Assembly: GCA_046318415.1 (NCBI GenBank)
Contig: JBKCUK010000010.1
Coordinates: forward strand, 186,001 to 250,000
DNA: 64,000 bases
Direction of reading: 5' to 3'
Source: JBKCUK01 sp046318415
Lineage (GTDB): Bacteria; Pseudomonadota; Alphaproteobacteria; Caedimonadales; Caedimonadaceae
Shown here: one piece after another, positions 8,724 through 17,576 of the stretch
Position numbering within the stretch: position 1 is the first letter of the stretch
How the letters are laid out: the number at the start of each line of letters is the position of its first letter
Position numbers and translations under genes: made by a program
The notes under the pieces: generated by a model
What the model was told of the DNA's origin: nothing
Seen by the model: only the letters and a program-made list of their open reading frames with translations
Database searches by the model: none

Positions 8724-9239
8724 TCACGCCCGCACAATGGTTCGCCGGTGTTGGGTGCGAATTTTTTGCTGCAACAGCAATAACCCGTATAATAGCGCCT
8801 CTGCCGAGGGTGGACACCCCGGAACATACACATCAACAGGCACAATCCGATCGCATCCCCGCACCACCGAATAGGAATAGTGATAATACCCACCGCCATT
8901 AGCGCAGGATCCCATGGAAAGCACCCACCGCGGTTCTGGCATTTGATCATAAACACGACGCAAGGCGGGCGCCATTTTATTGGTCAGCGTGCCAGCGACG
9001 ATCATCAGATCGGACTGGCGCGGACTGGGGCGGAAAACCATGCCAAAGCGATCCAAGTCATAACGACTGGCGGCCGAGTGCATCATCTCAACGGCGCAAC
9101 AGGCAAGACCAAATGTCATGGGCCACATGGAGCCTGCCCGGGCCCAGGCGACCACATCCTCGATTTTGGTCAACAGATAGCCTCGGTCGGGCAGCTCTTC
9201 TTGCAAAGCGCGGGTGACAGGATCTTGTGTTACTCCCAT
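8724..9239 (-). CDS. nuoB: NADH-quinone oxidoreductase subunit B
   Basis: 171 residues, the PSST subunit with the terminal cluster N2 that reduces quinone. Cluster ligands are the adjacent cysteines in FGLACCAVEMM plus cysteines in MGSCANGGGYYHYSYSVVRG and YVPGCPPSAEALLYG. I place the start at 9239 (MGVTQDPVTRAL), because an in-frame extension to 9311 would lie wholly inside nuoA and is not conserved family sequence. This start overlaps the end of nuoA by ten bases, suggesting translational coupling. Confidence 0.96.
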   Translation of the reverse strand: MGVTQDPVTRALQEELPDRGYLLTKIEDVVAWARAGSMWPMTFGLACCAVEMMHSAASRYDLDRFGMVFRPSPRQSDLMIVAGTLTNKMAPALRRVYDQMPEPRWVLSMGSCANGGGYYHYSYSVVRGCDRIVPVDVYVPGCPPSAEALLYGLLLLQQKIRTQHRRTIVRA

Positions 9240-9595
9240 TCCAGCGCCCCCTTCTTCCACTCGTAAATAAAGCCCACCGTCAAAATGCCCAGAAAGACCA
9301 TCATGGACCAAAAACCAAAAAGGCCAATCTCACCAAGGCTTACCGCCCAGGGAAATAGAAAGGCGATCTCCAGATCAAAAATAATGAATAAAATCGCTAC
9401 CAGATAAAAGCGCACATCGAACTTGGCGCGCGGATCACCAAAAGAATCAAAACCGCATTCATACTGGGCCAGCTTTTGCACATCGGGCTTTTTAGGCCCG
9501 CGCATATAGGCAAGCGCAACCAGAACCAGCGACAAACCGATGGCAATCGCAATAAAAATTATGATGGGTGCGTACGCCCGGAGTAGCGCTTCCAT
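9230..9595 (-). CDS. nuoA: NADH-quinone oxidoreductase subunit A
   Basis: 121 residues with three membrane segments, a small hydrophobic complex I subunit and the first gene of the operon. The signature YECGFDSFGDPRAKFDVRFY carries the conserved loop cysteine that senses the active/deactive state in mitochondrial ND3. FDLEIAFLFPWAVSL is also typical. An AGGAG ribosome site at 9604-9608 lies eight bases before the ATG, and a good sigma70-type promoter lies just upstream. Confidence 0.96.
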   Translation of the reverse strand: MEALLRAYAPIIIFIAIAIGLSLVLVALAYMRGPKKPDVQKLAQYECGFDSFGDPRAKFDVRFYLVAILFIIFDLEIAFLFPWAVSLGEIGLFGFWSMMVFLGILTVGFIYEWKKGALEWE

Positions 9596-9632
9596 AACCG
9601 CTTCTCCTCTTTTCCTTTGTTATTATGCCCCT

Positions 9633-9660
9633 ATCATACCTGGATTACGGAGATTCTCAA
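9633..9660 (-). promoter_or_regulatory. Probable promoter of the nuo operon
   Basis: On the minus strand TTGAGA (9655-9660) and TATGAT (9633-9638) are separated by 16 bases. Each box matches the sigma70 consensus at five of six positions. The predicted start near 9626 leaves a leader of about 30 bases with an AGGAG site before nuoA. This is sequence inspection only; no start site is measured. Confidence 0.6.
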
Positions 9661-9696
9661 TGGGGTACACCGCACCAAGCACAATAATCTTAGACA

Positions 9697-10248
9697 TTAA
9701 CGCAGATAAAAGCTTCGAATAATTCGATAGTCATCTCCCGCCCGCTCCATCCAGGCAACGTGATGAACCTTGAATTCGATGGGATGAAAAGGACGCATCA
9801 TAAATTCCTGACGCAAGGCGGCTTTCATGTCTTCAGGCAAGGCTTTGCGGACACTTTGCACTTTGATGTGGGGCAGAAAATCGTAGGTACGATCAAAGTC
9901 ATAGCGCCCCTCCAAACCCTTGGCCAACAACTCCATGGAGACTTCACGAAGCTGAGCCATTTCAGATAGCGGCTCAACAGCACCACACAGCGTATTACCG
10001 GTGCCAAGGATAATGGGCTTTCTTATAACAGCCTTAAAAACCCGCAACTGGGCAAGCGGCTTGAAGCATTCCGCCAATAACGGCCGATCTTCACGTTCCA
10101 AGTCATGCACGTACCCCAGTGTAATATGAAGATTTTGTTGTTTGACCCAACGCACTTGGTCTGGCGGAAAAGGCAGACGTAGCTTTTGTTTAATCTCAAG
10201 CTTTGTCGAATCCGATGGCACGATGGCTAAAAAAGCATTTTGCGACAT
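9697..10248 (-). CDS. thpR: 2H phosphoesterase, RNA 2',3'-cyclic phosphodiesterase family
   Basis: 183 residues of the LigT/ThpR 2'-5' RNA ligase-like family, cytoplasmic enzymes that open 2',3'-cyclic phosphates on RNA ends. The first His motif is canonical (LHITLGYV, His41). The second reads PHIKVQSV (His127), with lysine where threonine or serine usually stands, so the active site may be altered. It starts MSQNAFLAIVPSD without a signal peptide and sits upstream of nuoA, which has its own promoter. The family call is good; activity is uncertain because of the changed second motif. Confidence 0.75.
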   Translation of the reverse strand: MSQNAFLAIVPSDSTKLEIKQKLRLPFPPDQVRWVKQQNLHITLGYVHDLEREDRPLLAECFKPLAQLRVFKAVIRKPIILGTGNTLCGAVEPLSEMAQLREVSMELLAKGLEGRYDFDRTYDFLPHIKVQSVRKALPEDMKAALRQEFMMRPFHPIEFKVHHVAWMERAGDDYRIIRSFYLR

Positions 10249-10326
10249 GGTTGAGACTTTATTGTTTTTTATACATCTTAGTCGACTTTTACGCAGCCTC
10301 CAAGAATGCGCTTACATGAATAGGAT

Positions 10327-11085
10327 TTAGGCAAGCACGGTGGCGTCTTGAGGAAAGCTGGAGGCAATCCTCGGCAGCGTTTTGAGGGTTTGTTCACACA
10401 AGGCACCACTGACAGCATTTTGTACAAAACGCATTTGAAAAGCCCGCACAACAGCTTCTGTGTGGGCGCAAAGAATACCCGTTTGGGGCACTTGATAGCC
10501 AATCTTCGCAAGAAGCGCTTGGGCCTCTATCAGATCTGGTAGCCTCAACATGGCGTCAGCCTGAGGGGTGATCATCGTCGTTTGTAGGCCCACACCAGCC
10601 TCTGCAAGCCGCTGCCAGGGAAAGTGTTCACCAGGATCAGATTTACGGGTAGGCGCGATGTCGGAATGCCCGACAATATTATGCGCGGGAATCGAATAGC
10701 GCTCGATCAAGCCACGGCTTAAAGCAATTATGCTCTCGATCTGGGCTTCTCTATAAGGCACCCGGGGTGTGACATCATGCCCTGGGTTCACTACCTCGAT
10801 ACCAATAGAAGAGCCGTTTAGTGATGTGCGCCCGCGCCACGCGCTTTTACCCGCATGCCACGCCCGATTTTGATCATCCACCAGTTGATAGATACGGCCA
10901 TCAAGGTCGATGACATAATGGGCACTCACGCGCCCCAGAGGATTGTGAGGATCGCATAAAATCTCAATGCTGCGCTCAAAATCCACAGCCGTGTAGTGTA
11001 ACACCAGCATATCAATAGTGCTTCCTGGGGGGCGATCATCGAAATTGGGAGAGCAGTAGCGGCGATCAATCTGAAGGCTTTGCAT
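10327..11085 (-). CDS. N-acetylmuramoyl-L-alanine amidase (AmpD/AmiD-like) with peptidoglycan-binding domain
   Basis: 252 residues. Residues 1-165 are an Amidase_2 domain with the zinc ligands expected of this family: His30 in MLVLHYTAVD, His140 in NIVGHSDIAP and Asp150 in KSDPGEHFPW. The C-terminal third (about 180-240) looks like a PG_binding_1 helical domain (EAQALLAKIGYQVPQTG). There is no signal peptide, so it probably acts in the cytoplasm on recycled muropeptides like AmpD. It starts 9 bases after dnaE ends and is probably co-transcribed with it. Confidence 0.9.
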   Translation of the reverse strand: MQSLQIDRRYCSPNFDDRPPGSTIDMLVLHYTAVDFERSIEILCDPHNPLGRVSAHYVIDLDGRIYQLVDDQNRAWHAGKSAWRGRTSLNGSSIGIEVVNPGHDVTPRVPYREAQIESIIALSRGLIERYSIPAHNIVGHSDIAPTRKSDPGEHFPWQRLAEAGVGLQTTMITPQADAMLRLPDLIEAQALLAKIGYQVPQTGILCAHTEAVVRAFQMRFVQNAVSGALCEQTLKTLPRIASSFPQDATVLA

Positions 11086-11094
11086 CGTGCTCTC

Positions 11095-14000
11095 CTATTG
11101 CAGTTCGCGGACGTTCACCACACCTGGGATACGCGCCATCATTTCACGCATTTCCACCCCAATCACATACCGGCCGGGCAAGGCCAAGCTGACCTTACGG
11201 CCATTTTGCGGCAAAAGCGACACTTGTATGACATGTTTGCCCTTGGGTGCCGCGCTCAGCAACATACGAATTTTATCAAACGCATCTTGGCTCACAACTT
11301 CGAGATCTAAAATCGAAGGGGCAGCCGCCAACACATCATCAAGAGGTGCAAGCTCTTGCACCGTCAGGCGTAAGTTTTCATCCTCCACACGACCTGCCAC
11401 CCGCATGAAGAGGGTGGCCCCTGCCTCGATGCGTTCCCGATTACGGTTATAGGCTTCTGAAAACACAGTGACTTCAAAAACCCCTGCGGCATCGGAAAGG
11501 GTCACAAAGGCAAAGCGATTACCCGCCTTGCTGAGGCGTTCTTTTTTGGCAATCACCACGCCTGCCACGGCCAGGACACTTCCCTCATGACGACGAAAAT
11601 GGGTTTGCAAAACCGTACTTGGGTGCAAATGCAGCTTCTCAAGGGAGCTTCCGTAGGCATCCAAAGGATGGGAAGAGAGATAAAAACCCACAGCATCAAA
11701 CTCACGCTGCAGCGCTTCTAAGTGACGCCAGGAATCCACATCCGGAAGCTTTACTTGGGTTACGGGCGTCTCAGCGCCCCCAAAAAGATTTACCTGATTG
11801 TTGGCGCTCTCAGCGATCGCCTCGCCCACAAAGCGCAACACCAAATCAAGGGATGCAGAAAGCTGCGCGCGATTTGAATTGAGGGTGTCAAAAGCACCTG
11901 CAGCAATGAGGTTTTCCAGCAAACGCCGATTCACCACCCGGCTATCAAGACGTCGTGCAAAATCTATAATATCCGTAAAGGGTCCATTTTTTTCCCGTTC
12001 AGCTACCATCTGATCAATGGCTGCTGCGCCCACGTTTTTGATGGCGGCGAGAGCATAGCGCACGCACAAAGCACCGTCTTCATCTTGCTCAACACGGAAT
12101 TCAGAGAAACTCTTATTTACATCAGGCGGCAGCAGCTTAATCTGCAACCGTTGCAGTTCCTGACGGAACAAATTGAGTTTATCCGTACTGGACATATCGT
12201 AGGTCATGGTCGCTGCCAAAAACTCGACCGGATAGTTGGCTTTCAGATAGGCCGTTTGGTAGGCAATCAAGGCATAGGGCGCCGAGTGACACTTGTTAAA
12301 GCCGTAACCTGCGAACTTGGCCATGGATTCAAAGATTTGCGAGGCAACGGCCTTATCCACACCATTCTTCACCGCGCCGTTGACGAACAACTCCTGCTGC
12401 GCGTCCATTTCGCTTTTAATCTTTTTACCCATGGCCCGGCGGAGCAAGTCTGCGCCGCCCAGGGTATATCCCCCCATGACCTGGGCAATCTGCATCACCT
12501 GTTCCTGGTAAACCATCACACCGAAGGTCTCTTTTAAGATCTCTTCCAGCATGGGGTGCGCATAGGTCACGGCCTCGTGGCCATGCTTACATGCCAAATA
12601 GCGCGGAATATCGTCCATGGGCCCTGGTCGATAAAGGGCAACGAGGGCAATTACTTCTTCAAAGCGATCCGGCTGCAGACGCCGCACCACATCCCGCATC
12701 CCCGCACTTTCAAGCTGGAACACGCCCATGGTCTCCACCCGCTGCAGCATTTCAAAGGTCTTTTGATCGTCCAACGGGATGGTTGAAATATCGATCTTGA
12801 TCCCACGATCCGCCAGCATATCTATCGTGCGTTGAATGATGGTCAGGGTCTTCAGACCCAAAAAGTCGAATTTCACCAACCCCGCCGTTTCAACATCCTT
12901 CATGTTGAACTGGGTTGCTGGTAAGGCTGACTTGCCGTCGTGATATAAGGGCACTAACTCGTCCAAAGGCTTTGAGCCAATGACCACACCGGCTGCGTGG
13001 GTCGAGGCATGGCGGTAAAGACCCTCAAGCTTCATGCCCATATCCAGAAGCTTTGCCACTGTGGGATCGTTTTGCTGCTCTTGACGCAGCATGGGATCTT
13101 GCTCAAGGGCCTGCTCAAGGGTCACCGGATTGGCGGGATTGTTGGGCACCATTTTGCACAGGCGATCCACCTGGCCATAGGGCATGCCAAGTACGCGTCC
13201 CACATCGCGCAGCACCGCCCGCGCCTGCAACTTACCGAAAGTAATGATTTGTGCAACCCGGTCAGCACCATAGCGTTGACTGACATACGCGATCACCTCA
13301 TCGCGACGATCTTGGCAGAAGTCCACGTCAAAGTCGGGCATGGAGACGCGCTCTGGGTTCAAAAAGCGCTCAAACAGCAGCCCTAAACGGATGGGATCGA
13401 TGTCGGTAATGGTCAGAGCCCAGGCCACCAGCGATCCCGCGCCCGAACCACGCCCTGGACCTACGGGTATGGTTTGGGCTTTTGCCCACTTAATGAAGTC
13501 GGCAACGATCAGGTAGTAACCGCTGTATCCCATGCGGGTGATCACATCCAACTCACGCTCTAATCGCTGAACGTAAGTCTCACGGGTTTTGGCCACCTCC
13601 TCTTGGGTCATATCGGGGGTGAGGACATGCTGAAGACGCGCCTCTAAGCCCACTGTGGCTTGGGCACGCAGCTCGTGATCCTCGCCATGCTCGCAAGGGA
13701 ACGACGGCAGCATCGGTTTTTGCGGCGTCAACATATAGGCGCAACGCTGCGCGATCACCACCGTATTGTGCAAGGCCTCGGGCAAGTCAGCGAATAAGCG
13801 CTGCATCTCTTCCACTGAGCGCAAGCGATTGTTGGGACTGACCCGCCGACGATCTTCTTCAACCACATAGCGGCCGCTGGCAATACAAAGCAAAGCATCG
13901 TGGGCCGCATACATGTCTTCGTCGGCAAAAAACGCTTCGTTGGTCGCCACCAATGGGACCCCGAACGTATCGGCTAAGTCAAGCACTTGAGCTTCAAGGC

Positions 14001-14592
14001 GGCGTTCTTGGGGAATGCCTAAACGACTGACTTCTAAATAATAACGATCGCCGAATACATCAAGGTAGGCTTTTAATGCAGCTTCCGCAGCGGCCCTTTG
14101 CCCTTGAAGCAAATGGTGACCAACAGCGCCATCACGGCCGCCACTTAAGGCAATAAGGTCGTCACCCCATTGCTGTAAGGCCTCAAAAGGCACGTGTAAC
14201 TCGGCGCCCTCCAATTGCTGCACATACATGGCGCTGACCAGCTTCAGCAGATTTTGATAGCCGCGCTGACTTTTAGCCAACAGCACAAGGGTATCAAGGG
14301 GTCTAGGGGATGAGGCCATACTTAAGCGATTATCTCGCAGCCTTGGATCTCCTTTAGGCGGCGTGATCTTAAGGGTGCACCCCAAAATAGGCTGAATACC
14401 AGCACTGGCAGCTGCCATAGAAAACTCAACGGCACCAAAGAGATTATTTGTGTCGGTGAGAGCAACGGCCGGCATATGGCGCTTGTGGCAGAGCTTGACG
14501 AGATCCTTAACCTTAATCGCCCCCTCAGCCAGAGAATAGGCCGAATGGACCCTTAAATGCACAAAAGGAATCGAAGAATTTACGCTACGCAT
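11095..14592 (-). CDS. dnaE: DNA polymerase III subunit alpha
   Basis: 1165 residues, the replicative polymerase catalytic subunit. The N-terminal PHP domain begins FVHLRVHSAYSLAEGAIKV. The palm holds GPGRGSGAGSLVAWAL and MPDFDVDFCQDRR with the catalytic aspartates. A helix-hairpin-helix region (AIKNVGAAAIDQM) and an OB-fold (VAGVVIAKKERLSKAGNRF) follow in the usual order. The start MRSVNSSIPFVHL at 14592 is preferred over an in-frame ATG at 14628, because the PHP domain normally begins within a few residues. In many alphaproteobacteria dnaE follows proS-lolC-lolD; here an inverted gene separates them. Confidence 0.96.
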   Translation of the reverse strand: MRSVNSSIPFVHLRVHSAYSLAEGAIKVKDLVKLCHKRHMPAVALTDTNNLFGAVEFSMAAASAGIQPILGCTLKITPPKGDPRLRDNRLSMASSPRPLDTLVLLAKSQRGYQNLLKLVSAMYVQQLEGAELHVPFEALQQWGDDLIALSGGRDGAVGHHLLQGQRAAAEAALKAYLDVFGDRYYLEVSRLGIPQERRLEAQVLDLADTFGVPLVATNEAFFADEDMYAAHDALLCIASGRYVVEEDRRRVSPNNRLRSVEEMQRLFADLPEALHNTVVIAQRCAYMLTPQKPMLPSFPCEHGEDHELRAQATVGLEARLQHVLTPDMTQEEVAKTRETYVQRLERELDVITRMGYSGYYLIVADFIKWAKAQTIPVGPGRGSGAGSLVAWALTITDIDPIRLGLLFERFLNPERVSMPDFDVDFCQDRRDEVIAYVSQRYGADRVAQIITFGKLQARAVLRDVGRVLGMPYGQVDRLCKMVPNNPANPVTLEQALEQDPMLRQEQQNDPTVAKLLDMGMKLEGLYRHASTHAAGVVIGSKPLDELVPLYHDGKSALPATQFNMKDVETAGLVKFDFLGLKTLTIIQRTIDMLADRGIKIDISTIPLDDQKTFEMLQRVETMGVFQLESAGMRDVVRRLQPDRFEEVIALVALYRPGPMDDIPRYLACKHGHEAVTYAHPMLEEILKETFGVMVYQEQVMQIAQVMGGYTLGGADLLRRAMGKKIKSEMDAQQELFVNGAVKNGVDKAVASQIFESMAKFAGYGFNKCHSAPYALIAYQTAYLKANYPVEFLAATMTYDMSSTDKLNLFRQELQRLQIKLLPPDVNKSFSEFRVEQDEDGALCVRYALAAIKNVGAAAIDQMVAEREKNGPFTDIIDFARRLDSRVVNRRLLENLIAAGAFDTLNSNRAQLSASLDLVLRFVGEAIAESANNQVNLFGGAETPVTQVKLPDVDSWRHLEALQREFDAVGFYLSSHPLDAYGSSLEKLHLHPSTVLQTHFRRHEGSVLAVAGVVIAKKERLSKAGNRFAFVTLSDAAGVFEVTVFSEAYNRNRERIEAGATLFMRVAGRVEDENLRLTVQELAPLDDVLAAAPSILDLEVVSQDAFDKIRMLLSAAPKGKHVIQVSLLPQNGRKVSLALPGRYVIGVEMREMMARIPGVVNVRELQ

Positions 14593-14802
14593 GGGGCCTA
14601 CTTTAGCCCCGTTATCACGCAATGTCACGGCTGTTTCGAGGGGAAAATAACCCCGCTCTATCTGGCTAGCTGGCCGGGCTCTTGGGAAGATGTTGTGAAT
14701 TCTCTCTTTTTTAAACTCCCATCCCCTTTGTAGCCCGATTAGCCTTGAAAAATATCACAATTACCAATGTGGGAAGTTGTGCTTTCACAGGGAGAAAAAA
14801 CA

Positions 14803-16827
14803 ATGAAATCACAGGACCAAAACAACCCAAAAGTCGAGTATGCAGCAGCACACTTAGAGAAAACTCTTTCACGAATGATGAAAGTAGCTTTTTTGGGGAC
14901 AGCTCTTCTCAGTGGGACAGCCTACGCCAGCGAAAAGTTCGAGCGGGAAAAAGAAGAACCTTTCCTTCTCAGCCCGCATCTTTCGGAAGATTCGGATTTC
15001 CTTGAATTGAGGGCGCTACAGTATGAAGACACGCTGCCCATGCGCCCCTTTTTTCATGACTATGAGCCCATCCAACGTGTAGAGCAGTATAGCACCGTTG
15101 ATGGTGAAGGAACTGTTGCCCACGCTTTGGTCAATGTACCCATCCTTCACCAGGTTGACTTTTTTCCGTTTTTCTCATTAACAAAGCGCCTTGAGGATGT
15201 GAGCAATATCAAGGTGCTTCCCGATCAAATTTTAGATCTTTGCGCAGCCCAGGGAATAACTTTGCGGCCGGAGAAAATCGAATTATTTCACGTATTACAG
15301 GAACACAAGCCAAACCTTATCCTCTATCCCCACTATTGGCTTTTCCCTGGCACGCCACGTAGTAGTACGGATCCTTTTCACCATGAGACCGACATCCTAA
15401 CCCTTGTGGTCGGCCGCGGCATCAATAAAGGTGTCACCATCGGCGGCGGCGCCGCTCTTCATCAAAAAGCCATCATCAAAAATCAGACTGAGGATTACGG
15501 ACCAACGATGATTGCAAGCTTACTTGAGCCAAGTCGCGAAATCACCGGCCTCCAGGCAGAGCCCATTACAGAGTTCTGGTCTGTCATCTATCATAAAGCA
15601 GAGCAAAGGGCGGCGGTTACCCTTCACACCATTGCTGAGACCGGACACCTTCTCGAGCATTATAACCATATGTGGCACAGCTTACCCTACACCCCTGAAG
15701 TTGCAGAAGTGTTTACATCCTGCACCGAAACCAATTTTTTAAGTCTGATGCACAAACAAGATTATCTGAAAATTCAGGAAGATCTTAAAGATGGTAAGAT
15801 CATGCATGCAATGGACTTATTGCCGGGGTTGCTTGGCAAAAAGAAGGCCAAACCAAGCGGTTTTATTGTTGATCATGACACAGCTTGGACCAATCCCGGA
15901 ATCAAAGATAATACCCCCACAAGCGGAAATGGTGAGGTCAAATACCAACTGGATCTGGATATCCATTCGATTTTGAAGGCTGATCCGCGCCATGTGCAAA
16001 TAACTTTTCTTGGCGCCAAAGGAAGAGGAAAAGATTATGTAACGACCGTTTCTGTCTATGGTAACAGCGATAACTATCGGGGCTATCAAGACATCCCCCT
16101 GGGTCGTTTGCGCGTCGTGAATGATGGGGCAAACGCCAGAAAAGAAGACGTTGTTGAATTCACCAGCCTTATCGTTCCCCAGTATGCGATAGAAGAACTC
16201 TCTCCTTATGACAAGCTTGCCATGACGTTCACGCTTGATAACTGCAATGACGCCAGCTCAGCATTTGGCTTTGAAGCAATGAAATTCAGCTTTCTGGATG
16301 AATTGCCTCAAGACTACAGCCCCAACAGCGTCTTAGTAGCCAAAAGGGATTATGAAGTCACCAAACCGGGAGCAGGCCTCGCTTTTTGTGGTGAGGGATG
16401 GTGGCACTTCCCTGAAGATGTAAAAAATTGGGGCACGGGAAAGTCAGCAAGACTGCACCTAAATCTATCGGCGCTCAACCCGCACAAAGAACTCAGCCTT
16501 AGCTTTGACACCTTAGCGTTCGTGCACAATGGTCATACGCAGGTCCTTTCGTTTAGGATTAATAGTGAAGACCCATCTTATTACAGAGGGTTAAAAATCA
16601 TGAGCGATGGAAAACTCATTAAAAATAATAAAATCAGCTATAATGGATCTAACAACAACAAGAGGGTAACTCTAAAATTTTGCCCCCATATCCTACGAAT
16701 TGGCAATTTCAATGAAGGCGTTTTGAAGCTTGATTTTATCTATCCCGAATCCATCTCACCGAGCCTTTTTGATATACCGGACACACGACATCTAGGCGTT
16801 GCATTAACTAACATCCGCGCTGACTAA
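14803..16827 (+). CDS. Large secreted protein of unknown function with two C-terminal beta-rich modules
   Basis: 674 residues from the ATG at 14803, chosen because agggagaaaaaaca just before it is a strong ribosome site; an upstream ATG at 14767 lacks one. A further in-frame start at 14875 (MMKVAFLGTALLSGTAYASE) would give a more compact signal peptide. Residues about 120-330 form an unrecognised domain rich in His and aromatic residues (LYPHYWLFPG, TIAETGHLLEHYNHMW). Two beta-rich modules follow, about 360-510 and 515-674. The last ends DTRHLGVALTNIRAD, which recalls jelly-roll domains on some bacterial surface-glycan enzymes; this is a weak resemblance. It is flanked by dnaE and lolD on the opposite strand. 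Confidence 0.6.
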   Translation: MKSQDQNNPKVEYAAAHLEKTLSRMMKVAFLGTALLSGTAYASEKFEREKEEPFLLSPHLSEDSDFLELRALQYEDTLPMRPFFHDYEPIQRVEQYSTVDGEGTVAHALVNVPILHQVDFFPFFSLTKRLEDVSNIKVLPDQILDLCAAQGITLRPEKIELFHVLQEHKPNLILYPHYWLFPGTPRSSTDPFHHETDILTLVVGRGINKGVTIGGGAALHQKAIIKNQTEDYGPTMIASLLEPSREITGLQAEPITEFWSVIYHKAEQRAAVTLHTIAETGHLLEHYNHMWHSLPYTPEVAEVFTSCTETNFLSLMHKQDYLKIQEDLKDGKIMHAMDLLPGLLGKKKAKPSGFIVDHDTAWTNPGIKDNTPTSGNGEVKYQLDLDIHSILKADPRHVQITFLGAKGRGKDYVTTVSVYGNSDNYRGYQDIPLGRLRVVNDGANARKEDVVEFTSLIVPQYAIEELSPYDKLAMTFTLDNCNDASSAFGFEAMKFSFLDELPQDYSPNSVLVAKRDYEVTKPGAGLAFCGEGWWHFPEDVKNWGTGKSARLHLNLSALNPHKELSLSFDTLAFVHNGHTQVLSFRINSEDPSYYRGLKIMSDGKLIKNNKISYNGSNNNKRVTLKFCPHILRIGNFNEGVLKLDFIYPESISPSLFDIPDTRHLGVALTNIRAD

Positions 16828-16851
16828 AGGATTTCGCCTTAGGATATAAGC

Positions 16852-16872
16852 AAAGCGGCGCCCGGCCGCTTT
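16852..16872 (+). terminator. Rho-independent-type terminator
   Basis: The stem AAAGCGGC/GCCGCTTT (16852-16859 and 16865-16872) with a five-base loop is followed by ACTCTTTTCC. It lies 25 bases after the plus-strand secreted gene and 30 bases from the lolD stop, and could serve both. The T-tract is imperfect. Confidence 0.55.
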
Positions 16873-16901
16873 ACTCTTTTCCTAGGATGATAACGAAGCC
16901 C

Positions 16902-17576
16902 TTAGATCAAAAGACCACCATGCAATGTCACAATGCGATCCATACGTTTAGCGAGATCTGGATTGTGGGTTGCAATCAATGCGGCCATGCCTTTTTCCCG
17001 CGTAAGGGTCATCAGCTCTCGAAAGACAACTTCAGAGGTGGCTTCATCCAAGTTTCCCGTGGGCTCGTCTGCCAACAGCAACTTAGGGTCATTGGCGATG
17101 GCCCGCAAAATGGCCACCCGCTGTTGCTCGCCACCGGAAAGCTGGGAGGGCCTGTGATGTTCTCTGGAGGCAAGACCCAAGGTTGCCAAGAGATGACGTG
17201 CCTTTGCGGAGGCGCCCTTCTCGCCAACACCGCCGATCATCTGGGGCAGCAGAATATTTTCAAGGGCGGTAAATTCCGGCAGCAAGTGATGAAATTGATA
17301 GACAAAACCAATGTCGCGCCCACGAAGGGCCGTTGCTTGATGGTCTTTGCGTGCCGCCACTTTGCGACCATGCAGCCAAATTTCACCCGAGGAAGGAGGT
17401 TCAAGTAAGCCTGCAATTTGCAGCAATGTTGACTTACCAGCACCCGAAGAGCCTACCAGAGCCACCACCTCGCCCGCATGGATCTGCAGGTTAATGCCAC
17501 GCAGCACCTCAAGCGTATGGCCACCCTGCACAAAGCTGCGCTTAATATCTTTTAAGTCAAGAATAGGTTTACTCAT
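16902..17576 (-). CDS. lolD: Lipoprotein-releasing ABC transporter ATP-binding protein
   Basis: 224 residues. Walker A is GSSGAGKST, the signature is LSGGEQQRVAI and Walker B is LLLADEPTGNLDE; the last phrase is typical of the LolD/MacB/FtsE branch. The protein powers LolCDE, which extracts outer-membrane lipoproteins from the inner membrane. The start MSKPILDLKD at 17576 overlaps the end of the permease gene by eight bases (ATGAGTAA), which favours it over an upstream in-frame start at 17636. Confidence 0.93.
   Translation of the reverse strand: MSKPILDLKDIKRSFVQGGHTLEVLRGINLQIHAGEVVALVGSSGAGKSTLLQIAGLLEPPSSGEIWLHGRKVAARKDHQATALRGRDIGFVYQFHHLLPEFTALENILLPQMIGGVGEKGASAKARHLLATLGLASREHHRPSQLSGGEQQRVAILRAIANDPKLLLADEPTGNLDEATSEVVFRELMTLTREKGMAALIATHNPDLAKRMDRIVTLHGGLLI

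Noticed and set aside
12085..12537. 150-codon plus-strand frame
   Set aside because: Antisense shadow of the dnaE polymerase domain.
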